Below are positions 8,971 to 16,339 of a DNA stretch of 50,778 nt, piece by piece. Every line of letters starts with the position of its first letter. Position 1 is the first letter of the stretch. A program made the translations under genes and the position numbers. The notes under the pieces were generated by a model. The model saw nothing but the letters and a program-made list of their open reading frames with translations. It was not told the DNA's origin and ran no database searches. The stretch comes from Chitinispirillaceae bacterium (GTDB lineage: Bacteria; Fibrobacterota; Chitinivibrionia; Chitinivibrionales; Chitinispirillaceae): contig JAFGOU010000592.1 of assembly GCA_016926315.1 (NCBI GenBank), forward strand, positions 1 to 50,778, written 5' to 3'.

Positions 8971-8995
8971 ACGTAACTCGGTTACGTTATATAAT
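8971..8995 (+). promoter_or_regulatory. Perfect -10 box preceded by a palindrome, upstream of the sigma-factor gene
   Basis: ACGTAACTCGGTTACGT (8971-8987) is a 7-bp perfect inverted repeat with a 3-nt centre. Two bases later is TATAAT (8990-8995). The palindrome occupies the spacer where a -35/-10 pair would sit, and the expected -35 (GCCGAC) is poor. That pattern would fit an activator- or repressor-controlled promoter for the ECF sigma gene at 9115. It could instead be a small hairpin ending the kinase transcript. Confidence 0.35.
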
Positions 8996-9114
8996 GATCA
9001 ACCCTGTGCGACGTCTTCGGGAAGAGGTTTTGTGCATTTCCAGTGACGGGGGAAACGGATTAAAGCAGCAATGGTCCCGGCCGGCAAGTGCCTGTAAACG
9101 GAGGTCGTTTAGCC

Positions 9115-9594
9115 GTGGACGGCAGCACGTTCAAACATATTTACGACCGGAACGCGAGAAGGCTTTATAACTTCATCCTGTGGACAACGGGCAACAGGTC
9201 TGCAGGTGATGATATCCTGCAGACGGTTTTCATGAAGGTATGGCGGAGCGCTGCTGTTCCACAGTCTGAGAATGAACAGACCGCCTGGCTTTACGCAATA
9301 GCGCGCAATGCATGCATAGACCATTTCAGGAGTGCCAGAAAATTCGTCGAATACAATGACAACATAGGCGTTAAAGAAGAAAACAGTGAAGAAAGCGATG
9401 ACGGCAAGACAGCGTGGCGGCAGCTCTCACAGCTGGAGGAGACCGAACGGGCAGTCGTTTACCTGCATCTGAAACTCGGCTATACGTATGCCGAAATAGG
9501 CAGGCTCATGAGTATGACGGAAAACAATGCGCGCGTCAAGGCATTCAGGGCTCTGCGGAAATTGCGCGATGTGCTGATCAGGAAGGGGCTATGA
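9115..9594 (+). CDS. ECF-family RNA polymerase sigma factor
   Basis: This 159-residue sigma-70 protein has only regions 2 and 4, as in extracytoplasmic-function sigmas. Region 2 includes DDILQTVFMKVWRS and WLYAIARNACIDHFR. Region 4 includes a helix-turn-helix (YTYAEIGRLMSMTENNARVK). It would direct RNA polymerase to a stress or envelope regulon. The GTG at 9115 is chosen because GGAGGT (9100-9105) lies 9 bases upstream; the GTG at 9088 would put that site inside the gene. The stop overlaps the next start as ATGA, so translation of the pair is coupled. Confidence 0.88.
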   Translation: MDGSTFKHIYDRNARRLYNFILWTTGNRSAGDDILQTVFMKVWRSAAVPQSENEQTAWLYAIARNACIDHFRSARKFVEYNDNIGVKEENSEESDDGKTAWRQLSQLEETERAVVYLHLKLGYTYAEIGRLMSMTENNARVKAFRALRKLRDVLIRKGL

Positions 9595-9932
9595 ACTATT
9601 TCAGACCAGGGGAGCATCCTTCGGAGGAACAGCTGATGGAGCTCGCGGTGACAGGAGGTCCTCCTGACATCAGGGAACACGCTGATGCCTGTGCGCCATG
9701 CTCGGATATCCTCAAAGAGTTCCGCCGGGTGAAAGAACAGGTGGATTCGGTCGGCGTGGAAGATGTGCCGGAGCAGGTAAGGCTCTCCATCCTTAACGCG
9801 GCGCGGCACGGAGGAGGAGCGGGTTTTCTCCAGGAACTGTTCTTGAACCCTTTTTTCATAGCGCTTGCGGTGGCGATAGTGGTCATTCTGCTTTATTTTC
9901 TTGTCGGATCGGAGGTGTTCAGGAGCCCGTAG
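9591..9932 (+). CDS. Membrane-anchored zinc (ZAS-type) anti-sigma factor
   Basis: This 113-residue protein is coupled to the sigma gene by an ATGA overlap, with GGAAGGGG as ribosome site. The cytoplasmic N-terminal part carries H-x3-C-x2-C (HADACAPC, about residues 31-38), the core of zinc anti-sigma domains. One membrane helix (FFIALAVAIVVILLYFLVG, about 86-104) ends in a very short tail. The inferred role is to hold the neighbouring sigma at the membrane until a signal releases it. With almost no periplasmic domain, the signal may be sensed in the cytoplasm (for example redox at the zinc site) or through a partner. Confidence 0.8.
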   Translation: MNYFRPGEHPSEEQLMELAVTGGPPDIREHADACAPCSDILKEFRRVKEQVDSVGVEDVPEQVRLSILNAARHGGGAGFLQELFLNPFFIALAVAIVVILLYFLVGSEVFRSP

Positions 9933-9988
9933 CTATTAAGCTCTCCTGTTTTATCCTCAGCAGTCTATTGTTTAGGTGTCCGTGTTTT

Positions 9989-11872
9989 TTACTGCCGGAC
10001 GAATTGAAGAATGCGCTCGACAATGCTTTCCGGATCTAACGAAAGAGACATAAGCAGTCTGTCGATGCTTCCGTGTGGAATGAACTGATCCGGAAGTCCC
10101 AGACGCAGGAACCGCGGCATGCGCCGCAGGCCGCAGTCAGAGGCAAAGGAAAGCAGCGCAGAACCGAACCCGCCTTCGAGGTTGTTGTTCTCCAGCGTAA
10201 CGATGTCAGGATACTCCTTAAAAAGGCGCGTATAACTCTCGCGGTCGAAAGGTTTGATGAACTGCGCGTCGACAATGGCGGGAGAGATGCCGTGACTTTG
10301 AAGCATTTCGCCCGCCTCCGATGCCAGCGTGAAAAAATCACCGGCACTGATGAGGGCGCATCCTGAACCCGGCCTGACGACATCAGGAACGCCTGCAGGC
10401 AGAACCTGCAGCGGTTTGTCAAGGGCTGCGCCGGGACCGCAGCCGCGGGGATAGCGGATAAACGAGGGGCCCTTGGTATTCGCAAGAGCGGTATAGAGCA
10501 TCTGACGGAGGCTGTTTTCATCGCGGGGCGCCATGATTGAAGCGCCAGGGACACCCCGCAGGAAGGACAGATCGAACAGCCCGTGATGGGTTGGACCGTC
10601 GTCGCCGACGAGTCCTGCCCGGTCAATGCAGAAAACCACCGGCAGATTATCCAGCGCGACGTCATGAATAATCTGGTCGAGCGAACGCTGAAGAAAAGTC
10701 GAGTATATGGCGACGACAGGCCGCAGCCCTTTAAGCGCCAGGCCGGCTGCGAAGGTGACCGCATGCGGTTCCGCTATGCCGACATCGAAGAAGCGTTCAG
10801 GAAATTCCCTGGAGAATTTTTCAAGGCCGGTGCCGTCACGCATGGCGGCGGTGATAGCGACGATTTCAGGACGTGTACGGGCGATATCTGCCAGGGTGGA
10901 GCCGAAAACTTCGCTGTAAGAGGGCGTTTTCTTCGTTGCCGTAATGGTTTCGCCCGTCGTTTTTGAAAAGCTGCCGATGCCGTGGAATTTCGTCGCATCG
11001 TCTTCGGCAAAGCTGACGCCTTTGCCTTTGGTGGTAATGACATGCACAAGCACCGGCGTTCGTGAAAACTGCTGGACGGCTTTAAAGACCTCTATCATTT
11101 CGTTGATATTATGACCGTTGATCGGGCCGAGATACTGTATTCCCATATCCTGGAAGAGCTTGCCGGGGATAAGAAGATGCTTGAGAGAGTCGTCGATGCT
11201 GTGCACGACGTTCCGTATGCTTTTTCCGACACCGGGAAGCGTGCCGAGCATGTCCCATATCTCGGATTTTATCTTATGGTATCGTTTATCGGTTATCACA
11301 CGGGTAAGATAGCGTGACAATGCGCCGACGTTTTTTGAAATGGACATTTTGTTGTCGTTAAGAACGATAGTCAGTTTGGTCGTGCTGGAACCGAGATTGT
11401 TCAGCCCCTCAAAGGCGAGGCCTCCGCTGAGCGCGCCGTCACCGATAACGGCCACGACCTCTTGTTTTTGCCTGAGGAGGTCACGGGCCTGCGCAATGCC
11501 CAGCGCAACGCTGATGGACGTCGAAGCGTGACCCGAAGAAACGGCATCGTACTCACTTTCCGTTACGCGCGGGAATCCGCTTATACCGTTGAACTGCCTG
11601 AGGGTTTTGAACCGTTCGCGCCTGCCGGTAAGTATCTTGTGCGCGTATGCCTGGTGCCCCACATCCCATACCAGGATGTCTTCCGGTGTATTATAGGCAT
11701 AATGGAGCGCGATGGTGAGTTCAATCGCGCCCAGGCTCGGTGCAAGATGGCCGCCCGTACGGCTTACCACATCAACCATAATTTCGCGGATTTCTCCGGC
11801 AAGTTTCGGAAGATTTTCAGGAGGTAATGCCCGCAAATCAGCTGGAGAGTTGATCGAATCAAGCAGTTTCAA
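9989..11872 (-). CDS. dxs: 1-deoxy-D-xylulose-5-phosphate synthase
   Basis: Dxs joins pyruvate and glyceraldehyde-3-phosphate, with thiamine diphosphate, to open the MEP isoprenoid pathway. Family motifs are intact: SRTGGHLAPSLGAIELT, WDVGHQAYAHKILTGRR, the ThDP motif VIGDGALSGG through LNDNKMSIS, and DRAGLVGDDGPTHHG. I place the start at the TTG at 11872 (protein MKLLDSINSPADLR, 627 residues), 7 bases after AAGGA, because this matches typical Dxs N-termini. A longer frame from the GTG at 11908 takes its first eight codons from an insertion-sequence terminal repeat and is not the native start. The IS separates the gene from a predicted promoter at 13288-13316. The gene is convergent with the anti-sigma gene. 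Confidence 0.95.
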   Translation of the reverse strand: MKLLDSINSPADLRALPPENLPKLAGEIREIMVDVVSRTGGHLAPSLGAIELTIALHYAYNTPEDILVWDVGHQAYAHKILTGRRERFKTLRQFNGISGFPRVTESEYDAVSSGHASTSISVALGIAQARDLLRQKQEVVAVIGDGALSGGLAFEGLNNLGSSTTKLTIVLNDNKMSISKNVGALSRYLTRVITDKRYHKIKSEIWDMLGTLPGVGKSIRNVVHSIDDSLKHLLIPGKLFQDMGIQYLGPINGHNINEMIEVFKAVQQFSRTPVLVHVITTKGKGVSFAEDDATKFHGIGSFSKTTGETITATKKTPSYSEVFGSTLADIARTRPEIVAITAAMRDGTGLEKFSREFPERFFDVGIAEPHAVTFAAGLALKGLRPVVAIYSTFLQRSLDQIIHDVALDNLPVVFCIDRAGLVGDDGPTHHGLFDLSFLRGVPGASIMAPRDENSLRQMLYTALANTKGPSFIRYPRGCGPGAALDKPLQVLPAGVPDVVRPGSGCALISAGDFFTLASEAGEMLQSHGISPAIVDAQFIKPFDRESYTRLFKEYPDIVTLENNNLEGGFGSALLSFASDCGLRRMPRFLRLGLPDQFIPHGSIDRLLMSLSLDPESIVERILQFVRQ

Positions 11873-11876
11873 CGGT

Positions 11877-11884
11877 AAATCCTT
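11877..11884. repeat. Target-site duplication, left copy (AAATCCTT)
   Basis: This is an 8-bp direct repeat, identical to 13267-13274, flanking the insertion sequence. Read on the minus strand it is AAGGATTT, which contains the dxs Shine-Dalgarno. Eight bp is the usual duplication length for IS256-family elements. Confidence 0.9.
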
Positions 11885-11911
11885 GGTAGTGTCAAGATTT
11901 TTTCGCACATT
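11885..11911. repeat. IS256-family terminal inverted repeat, dxs side
   Basis: Outer end GGTAGTGTCAAG, inner end TTTTTCGCACATT. The inner block is identical to the inverted copy at 13240-13266. Confidence 0.85.
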
Positions 11912-11976
11912 CTTTTTTGTGGAGTTCCTTAAGACGCATATATTGTCAGTTAATTTCCGGTCCCTGCAGCGTGCCG

Positions 11977-13161
11977 TCAGGCCGCCGCCTCCTGCATCAG
12001 GTTCTTCTTAGCCAGCAGTTCCATGTCCAGGTATTTCTTGCTGCTCCAGACAGTCCCTGCAACGTGTCGTAGTCTCGCAGCGGCCAGCATGAGCGCCGAG
12101 TTGCCGTCGGGGAAGCTCCCCACGACCCTGGTACGCCTCCGTATCTCACGCATGAGCCGCTCAAGGCTGTTGTTCGTCCGTATCCGCGTCCAGTGTTCCT
12201 GCGGGTACGACATGTAGGTCAGCGTGTCCAGGAGCGACTCCGTGACCTTTTCCGCGGCCTTCGTGAGCTTCATGCCCCGGAGCTTCTCGGCAACCGCCTT
12301 GCCTTTCGCGTCAGCATCCTCCCGGCTCTCCTGCGCGTGGATCGCCTTCAGCATGACCGCCACCTCCCGCATGAGCTTGTTGGGAACCACCGAAAACACG
12401 TTACGGTAGAAGTGAACCACGCACCGCTGCCATTTTGCGCCTTCAAAGCACTCGTGAAGGGCCTCCACAAGGCCCAGGCAGCAGTCCGAGATGAACAGGT
12501 CTACGCCGTGCAACCCCCGCTCCTTGAGCCAGCGCAGGAAGCCAAGCCATCCTTCCTTGTCCTCCTTCGCCCCTTCCGCAACACCCAGAATCTCCCGGTA
12601 GCCGTCATCCGCAACGCCGATAGCCACCAGCACGGAAACTACCCTCACCTCGCCAGCCCAGCAGCGCTTCAGACATATCCCGTCCATATACACATACGGG
12701 AACGCCCGCTCGATGGGCCGGTTCCGCCACTTCTCGATGTTCGCGTACGCCTTCTTGTTCAGCTCGCTTACCGTGCCCGCAGACACCTTCGTCCCCCACA
12801 GTGCCTCGGTGATGTCCTCCACGCGGCGAACAGAAACACCGGCTAAATACATCTCTATGAGCGCCTCCTCTACCGAGCACTCCCGCTGGCGATATCGCTC
12901 GATAATCGCCGTCTCGAACGGAATCGTGCGAAGCTTCGGAACTTTAAGGCTCACTTCTCCGGCCTTGGTCTGTAGTTGACGAACATAATGTCCGGCCCGG
13001 GTATCCTTCCGCGCATCGGTATGCTCATATCTCGATGCATTGCATAGACGATCCGCCTCCTGGTCCAGCAATCCGTTCAACGTCTCTTCCACACTTCCCC
13101 GGACCATCTCTCCAAGCTGGTTCTTGATGAACTCCTCGTTTACTTCAATTATTTTACCCAC
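11977..13161 (-). CDS. IS256-family (mutator-type) transposase
   Basis: This DDE transposase is of the Transposase_mut family. Relative to the longer frame from 13200, the catalytic residues are D173 (VYMDGICLK), D239 (FISDCCLGL) and E347 (RTNNSLERLMREIRRRTR). The family C-x2-H signature is CVVHFYRN at about 260. Length (394 residues) is normal for the family. I choose the GTG at 13161 because AGGAGG lies 5 bases upstream; another GTG at 13200 has no such site. It appears intact. Transcription through it could continue into dxs, because about 100 bp without an evident terminator separate the two. Confidence 0.93.
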   Translation of the reverse strand: MGKIIEVNEEFIKNQLGEMVRGSVEETLNGLLDQEADRLCNASRYEHTDARKDTRAGHYVRQLQTKAGEVSLKVPKLRTIPFETAIIERYRQRECSVEEALIEMYLAGVSVRRVEDITEALWGTKVSAGTVSELNKKAYANIEKWRNRPIERAFPYVYMDGICLKRCWAGEVRVVSVLVAIGVADDGYREILGVAEGAKEDKEGWLGFLRWLKERGLHGVDLFISDCCLGLVEALHECFEGAKWQRCVVHFYRNVFSVVPNKLMREVAVMLKAIHAQESREDADAKGKAVAEKLRGMKLTKAAEKVTESLLDTLTYMSYPQEHWTRIRTNNSLERLMREIRRRTRVVGSFPDGNSALMLAAARLRHVAGTVWSSKKYLDMELLAKKNLMQEAAA

Positions 13162-13239
13162 GAGACCCTCCTCTGGTTGTTTGTAAAGTGAATTTAGCAC
13201 TCACCAACAATATACCAGTCCGAGGGTCTCACCTCAAAA

Positions 13240-13266
13240 AATGTGCGAAAAATAAGATACGTTATC
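13240..13266. repeat. IS256-family terminal inverted repeat, dnaA side
   Basis: Inverted copy of 11885-11911. It holds the shared inner block read in reverse and ends in ACGTTATC next to the duplication. Confidence 0.85.
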
Positions 13267-13274
13267 AAATCCTT
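13267..13274. repeat. Target-site duplication, right copy (AAATCCTT)
   Basis: Identical to 11877-11884. Joining the flanks across one copy reconstructs an uninterrupted dxs leader with promoter, AAAGGA and TTG start. Confidence 0.9.
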
Positions 13275-13287
13275 TCGGTTGTTATCA

Positions 13288-13316
13288 AAGATACCTCAGG
13301 GGTGCGGGACACGCAA
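13288..13316 (-). promoter_or_regulatory. Predicted original dxs promoter, now cut off by the IS
   Basis: On the minus strand, TTGCGT (13311-13316), a 17-nt spacer and TATCTT (13288-13293). Without the IS the -10 would lie about 30 bases before the dxs TTG start. With the IS in place it is 1.4 kb away and would read through the transposase gene. Confidence 0.4.
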
Positions 13317-13417
13317 GAACCAGCATCTGAACGACCGAAAGTGCAGAAGTACTGCAACGGAGGCATACGGACGAGGGAATAAAATGATGGTTATTTCAGT
13401 AATGATGCTGATTGATG

Positions 13418-14809
13418 TTATGGTGACCTGATCGTGGCTTCGATGGCATCGATTTTTTTTCTCAGCTCACCGTTTTTGCCTATTTCGCTTTCGATTTTTT
13501 TACATGAATGAATTACCGTTGAATAATCCCGGCCGCCGAAATCGAGACCAATGGAATTGAGTGACTGGCTCGTCAGCTTTTTACACAGGAACATGGCAAC
13601 GGAGCGGGGGAAAGAGACGTCACGTTTGCGCGTATGGGCGCTCAACTGGTTAGGACTGATTCCGAATGATTCGGCCACTTTTTTCTGGATGTTTTTGATG
13701 GAAATTCGTTCGTTTTTTCGGGAAATGACATCAACGCAGAGCTCTTTAGCGAGATCCAGGGTTATGTCTTTTCCGGTGAATGACGAAGATGCGATCAGCT
13801 TGATGAGGGTACCCTCAAGTTCACGCACGTTGGAAGTGATATTGCCGGCGATGAACTGGACGACCTCATTGGGAAGCGATAACCCGTCCGTTTCGGCTTT
13901 CTGTCGGATGATAGCTATGCGTGTTTCAAGGTTCGGGGGCTGGATATCGGAAACGAGGCCTCCCATAAAACGGCTTATAATGTGTTCATTCATGTCCGGT
14001 ATTTTGTCAGGAGGCCGGTCTGAGGAAAGAACGATCTGCTTTCTTTCCAGAAGCAGCTTGTTGAAAATACGGTAAAATTCCTTCTGCGTGCCTGGTTTTC
14101 CGCTGAAAAAATGGATATCATCGATCAGCAGAAGGTCGACCGTGGTGAATTTTTTATAAAAAGAGGTGGAATCCTTCTGATGAACGACATAGTTGATGTA
14201 TTGTGTCGAAAACTCTTCGCTCGTAAGATAAACGATATTTTCAGCGGTCCCTTCGGTCTTGGCGAAATGACCAACCGCCTGTAGAAGGTGGGTCTTCCCC
14301 AGTCCGGTGCCTCCGTGGATTATAAGAGGATTAAAGGATGTTTTTCCCGGAGCTTCTGCAACAGCCATGGCTGCAGCGTGCGCCATTTGATTGCTGTCTC
14401 CGACTACGAAACGTTCGAAGGTATAGAGAGGGTGGAATTGATTAGGTGTTTCAACGGATGTGCGGGCAGACCTTTCTCTGCTTTCGGTAATTTCATCACA
14501 TATCGGTTCTACGATTTTCCATTCTTTTTGAGTGGGGATAAAGGAAATTGAATTAAAAGAGATTCCGGCTTCTTTTAAGATCTCCTTTATGAGCGATAAA
14601 AAGTGTTCCTCAATAAAGTCGGCAAAAAACTGGTTAGGTACAAGGATATCTGCATTGCCCTGATTCATTGAGAAATCGGTTGTTCGAAACCATGTTTCAT
14701 AGCTTGCCGGACCTATCTTTTCAAAGATTTTACGGAGACATTTCTGCCAGGGAGACAGCGCGGAGGTTTCATCGACGAAATTAGTTTTAAACATGTTGTC
14801 AACATTCAT
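13418..14809 (-). CDS. dnaA: Chromosomal replication initiator protein DnaA
   Basis: DnaA is the AAA+ ATPase that binds oriC and opens the duplex. The 463-residue protein has domain I (about 18-90, WQKCLRKIFEKIGPASYETWF), a linker, and an AAA+ domain with Walker A GGTGLGKTH (166-174) and Walker B LLLIDDIHF (about 226-234). The C-terminal DNA-binding domain carries a DFGGRDYSTVIHSCKKIE-type signature. Length is normal. The ATG at 14809 has no obvious Shine-Dalgarno; a second ATG five codons in would match the more usual start context about as well. The gene is not beside dnaN, recF or gyrB in this window. A DnaA-box-like TTGTCAACA sits on its first codons, compatible with autoregulation. Confidence 0.96.
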   Translation of the reverse strand: MNVDNMFKTNFVDETSALSPWQKCLRKIFEKIGPASYETWFRTTDFSMNQGNADILVPNQFFADFIEEHFLSLIKEILKEAGISFNSISFIPTQKEWKIVEPICDEITESRERSARTSVETPNQFHPLYTFERFVVGDSNQMAHAAAMAVAEAPGKTSFNPLIIHGGTGLGKTHLLQAVGHFAKTEGTAENIVYLTSEEFSTQYINYVVHQKDSTSFYKKFTTVDLLLIDDIHFFSGKPGTQKEFYRIFNKLLLERKQIVLSSDRPPDKIPDMNEHIISRFMGGLVSDIQPPNLETRIAIIRQKAETDGLSLPNEVVQFIAGNITSNVRELEGTLIKLIASSSFTGKDITLDLAKELCVDVISRKNERISIKNIQKKVAESFGISPNQLSAHTRKRDVSFPRSVAMFLCKKLTSQSLNSIGLDFGGRDYSTVIHSCKKIESEIGKNGELRKKIDAIEATIRSP

Positions 14810-14959
14810 TCAAATTCAATGGAAGCAGAATGCTTATAAAACAAAAAGCGGCACCTTGTTTAAGGTAAATAATTAAATCAAAAACGCAATTCCAATATTA
14901 TCAAGACAATAACCAATATTTTTACGCATTGTAAATTTGCCGCGTTGTTTTTCAATAGA

Positions 14960-14968
14960 TTATCAACA
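14960..14968 (+). promoter_or_regulatory. DnaA-box-like site
   Basis: TTATCAACA, one mismatch to the consensus box. Confidence 0.5.
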
Positions 14969-14995
14969 TGTTTTCGACCTTTTCTAAACATTGTG

Positions 14996-15004
14996 TTATC
15001 AACA
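14996..15004 (+). promoter_or_regulatory. DnaA-box-like site
   Basis: TTATCAACA, a direct repeat of the site 36 bp to the left, in the same orientation. Confidence 0.5.
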
Positions 15005-15174
15005 CCAGCAAAATCGTTTTAAGAGTGAAATAATATAATATTATTTGAAAGGATGTCAAAGGTTAAATTTAAGAAACATCGGACACCCCTAAAAAGGAGA
15101 AAAAGGGGCAATTTTTCTATTTATTTACAAAACGGATTCTGTGTTTTTTGTAATATTTAAAGAATCGGACAATG

Positions 15175-15195
15175 GACAATGGGTGACCTATTGTC
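15175..15195. repeat. 21-nt palindrome in the dnaA upstream region
   Basis: GACAATGGGT, a central G, then ACCTATTGTC: ten-base arms with one mismatch. GGACAAT also occurs just to the left as a tandem copy. The form suggests a dimeric repressor operator or a replication-control site. I cannot assign a protein. Confidence 0.4.
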
Positions 15196-15440
15196 AATTA
15201 AGCGACTAAAAGGCCGTCGCTCAAGGAGTCTTGGCGGGAGATTAGCCTTTGATCAGCATGGTAATAAGGGAAAAATTACCTAACAAAACATACTGACGCA
15301 AAAACGCAACATTCAAGAAATATGTGATTGAAAATGGAAATCAATACATATTATATAGCGCTGTTTGGAAGAAACTCAAAAATGGTCTGTTTATTAAAAT
15401 GAGTCCGCATATATCGTTTCGGGATGAGAAAAGGAATGGA

Positions 15441-16319
15441 TTATAACCGTGCCGGCAGACGTAACCCGTTCTCGCGAAGATCGTTGAGGAATTTCCTGAG
15501 GGATGAAATCTGGAAACGAAGTTTCATGATATCATCGATCGATAAACCGGCTTCGATAGAATTCAAGCGATTAAGGAGCAATTCACAGGATACGGTAAGA
15601 GAATCTGCAGCATTAAGAATCCTTAATGTCTTGAGCGATATGTTTTCAAGAGCAGAAACAGTCTCAGGTACGGATACAGTCATCTTTTTCGTCGCCTCGT
15701 GTGCGTTGCGAAGCGCATCAACGAGGGTATCGGCTTTGACGGAGGAAAAAATCCTTGCTTTGTTGAGGATTCCGGCGAGCGATACCGTGAAGCTATCAAT
15801 TTTTTTTATCATAACATCAAGCCCGTTTTCAAGGGATCCTTCCTCTTTCATAAACTTATCGATCATTATATTAAGTAATCCTATTTTATCACTCAATTCC
15901 GCCACATAAGCGATACCTTCGACAGGCCCCATGGGGAAAATGCCTGAAAGCGGTTCATGAGGGCCAATGGCTGGTTTACGTTCATCGCCGGGGTCGATTT
16001 CTATGTAGCGGTCACCCATGAAACCTTTCGCATCGGCGACGATACGGTAATTCTCATGAATTTCGAGGGGTTCTCTGGTTTCAATCCTGACGCAGGTTTT
16101 TCCATCCTTCAGATAGATGTTCCTGACGGTACCTGCTTCTGCGCCGCGGAACCGGACCGGATCCTGTTTTTTAAGGAAATTCATTGAGTTGGGAGAATCA
16201 AAAACAAGGGTGCGGTAATATGCGGGCGCCAGGATGTGTGTCAATAAATAGACGGTGATGCCGGCGATAAAGAGTGCCAGGAAAAGAATGACGCAATATC
16301 CTAGATTACGATCGCTCAT
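15441..16319 (-). CDS. MlaD/MCE-domain lipid-transport substrate-binding protein
   Basis: This 292-residue protein has an N-terminal membrane anchor (about 8-30) followed by one MCE domain (about 38-115, with VRFRGAEAGTVRNIYL and KGFMGDRYIEIDPG). A long helical C-terminal region follows. MlaD-type proteins form periplasmic hexamers that carry phospholipid between inner and outer membrane with an MlaE permease and an MlaF ATPase. The gene follows hisS on the same strand after 20 bp, so they may share a transcript. A matching MlaE permease is 10 kb away at 26205-26987; no MlaF is seen. Confidence 0.8.
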   Translation of the reverse strand: MSDRNLGYCVILFLALFIAGITVYLLTHILAPAYYRTLVFDSPNSMNFLKKQDPVRFRGAEAGTVRNIYLKDGKTCVRIETREPLEIHENYRIVADAKGFMGDRYIEIDPGDERKPAIGPHEPLSGIFPMGPVEGIAYVAELSDKIGLLNIMIDKFMKEEGSLENGLDVMIKKIDSFTVSLAGILNKARIFSSVKADTLVDALRNAHEATKKMTVSVPETVSALENISLKTLRILNAADSLTVSCELLLNRLNSIEAGLSIDDIMKLRFQISSLRKFLNDLRENGLRLPARL

Positions 16320-16339
16320 ATGATTTTGTATACGAGGAA

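Larger units (their letters stand above)
11885..13266 (-). mobile_element. IS256-family insertion sequence (1,382 bp), complete
   Basis: The element has one transposase gene, imperfect 27-bp terminal inverted repeats (11885-11911 and 13240-13266; 18 of 27 bases match, including 13 consecutive inner bases TTTTTCGCACATT), and 8-bp target duplications. It lies between dnaA and dxs in the same orientation as both. No stop, frameshift or terminal deletion is visible, so it is probably recent or still active. The minus-strand reading of its left end contains TTGACA (11890-11895), an outward-facing -35-like hexamer. A -10 at correct spacing would be poor and would fall in dxs codons. Confidence 0.93.
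14810..15440. other. AT-rich intergenic region with DnaA-box-like sites: candidate oriC
   Basis: These 631 bp upstream of dnaA hold no convincing gene. They contain two TTATCAACA sites (8 of 9 to the DnaA-box consensus TTATCCACA), a weaker TTATCAAGA at 14898, and TTGTCAACA just inside dnaA at 14796, all in the same orientation. They also hold AT-rich stretches (for example 15029-15050) and a 21-nt palindrome at 15175-15195. A small hairpin GGTAAT/ATTACC lies at 15260-15280. DnaA boxes plus AT-rich DNA beside dnaA is the usual oriC arrangement, but the boxes are few, so the call is tentative. The dnaA promoter must also lie here. Confidence 0.5.

Noticed and set aside
11873..11908. GTG at 11908 as dxs start
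   Set aside because: The first eight codons come from the IS terminal repeat; the TTG at 11872 with AAGGA upstream matches typical Dxs N-termini.
15068..15125. Possible terminator CCCCT/AGGGG with T-rich follow-up
   Set aside because: The stem is only five base pairs with a long A-rich loop; too weak to report as a terminator.
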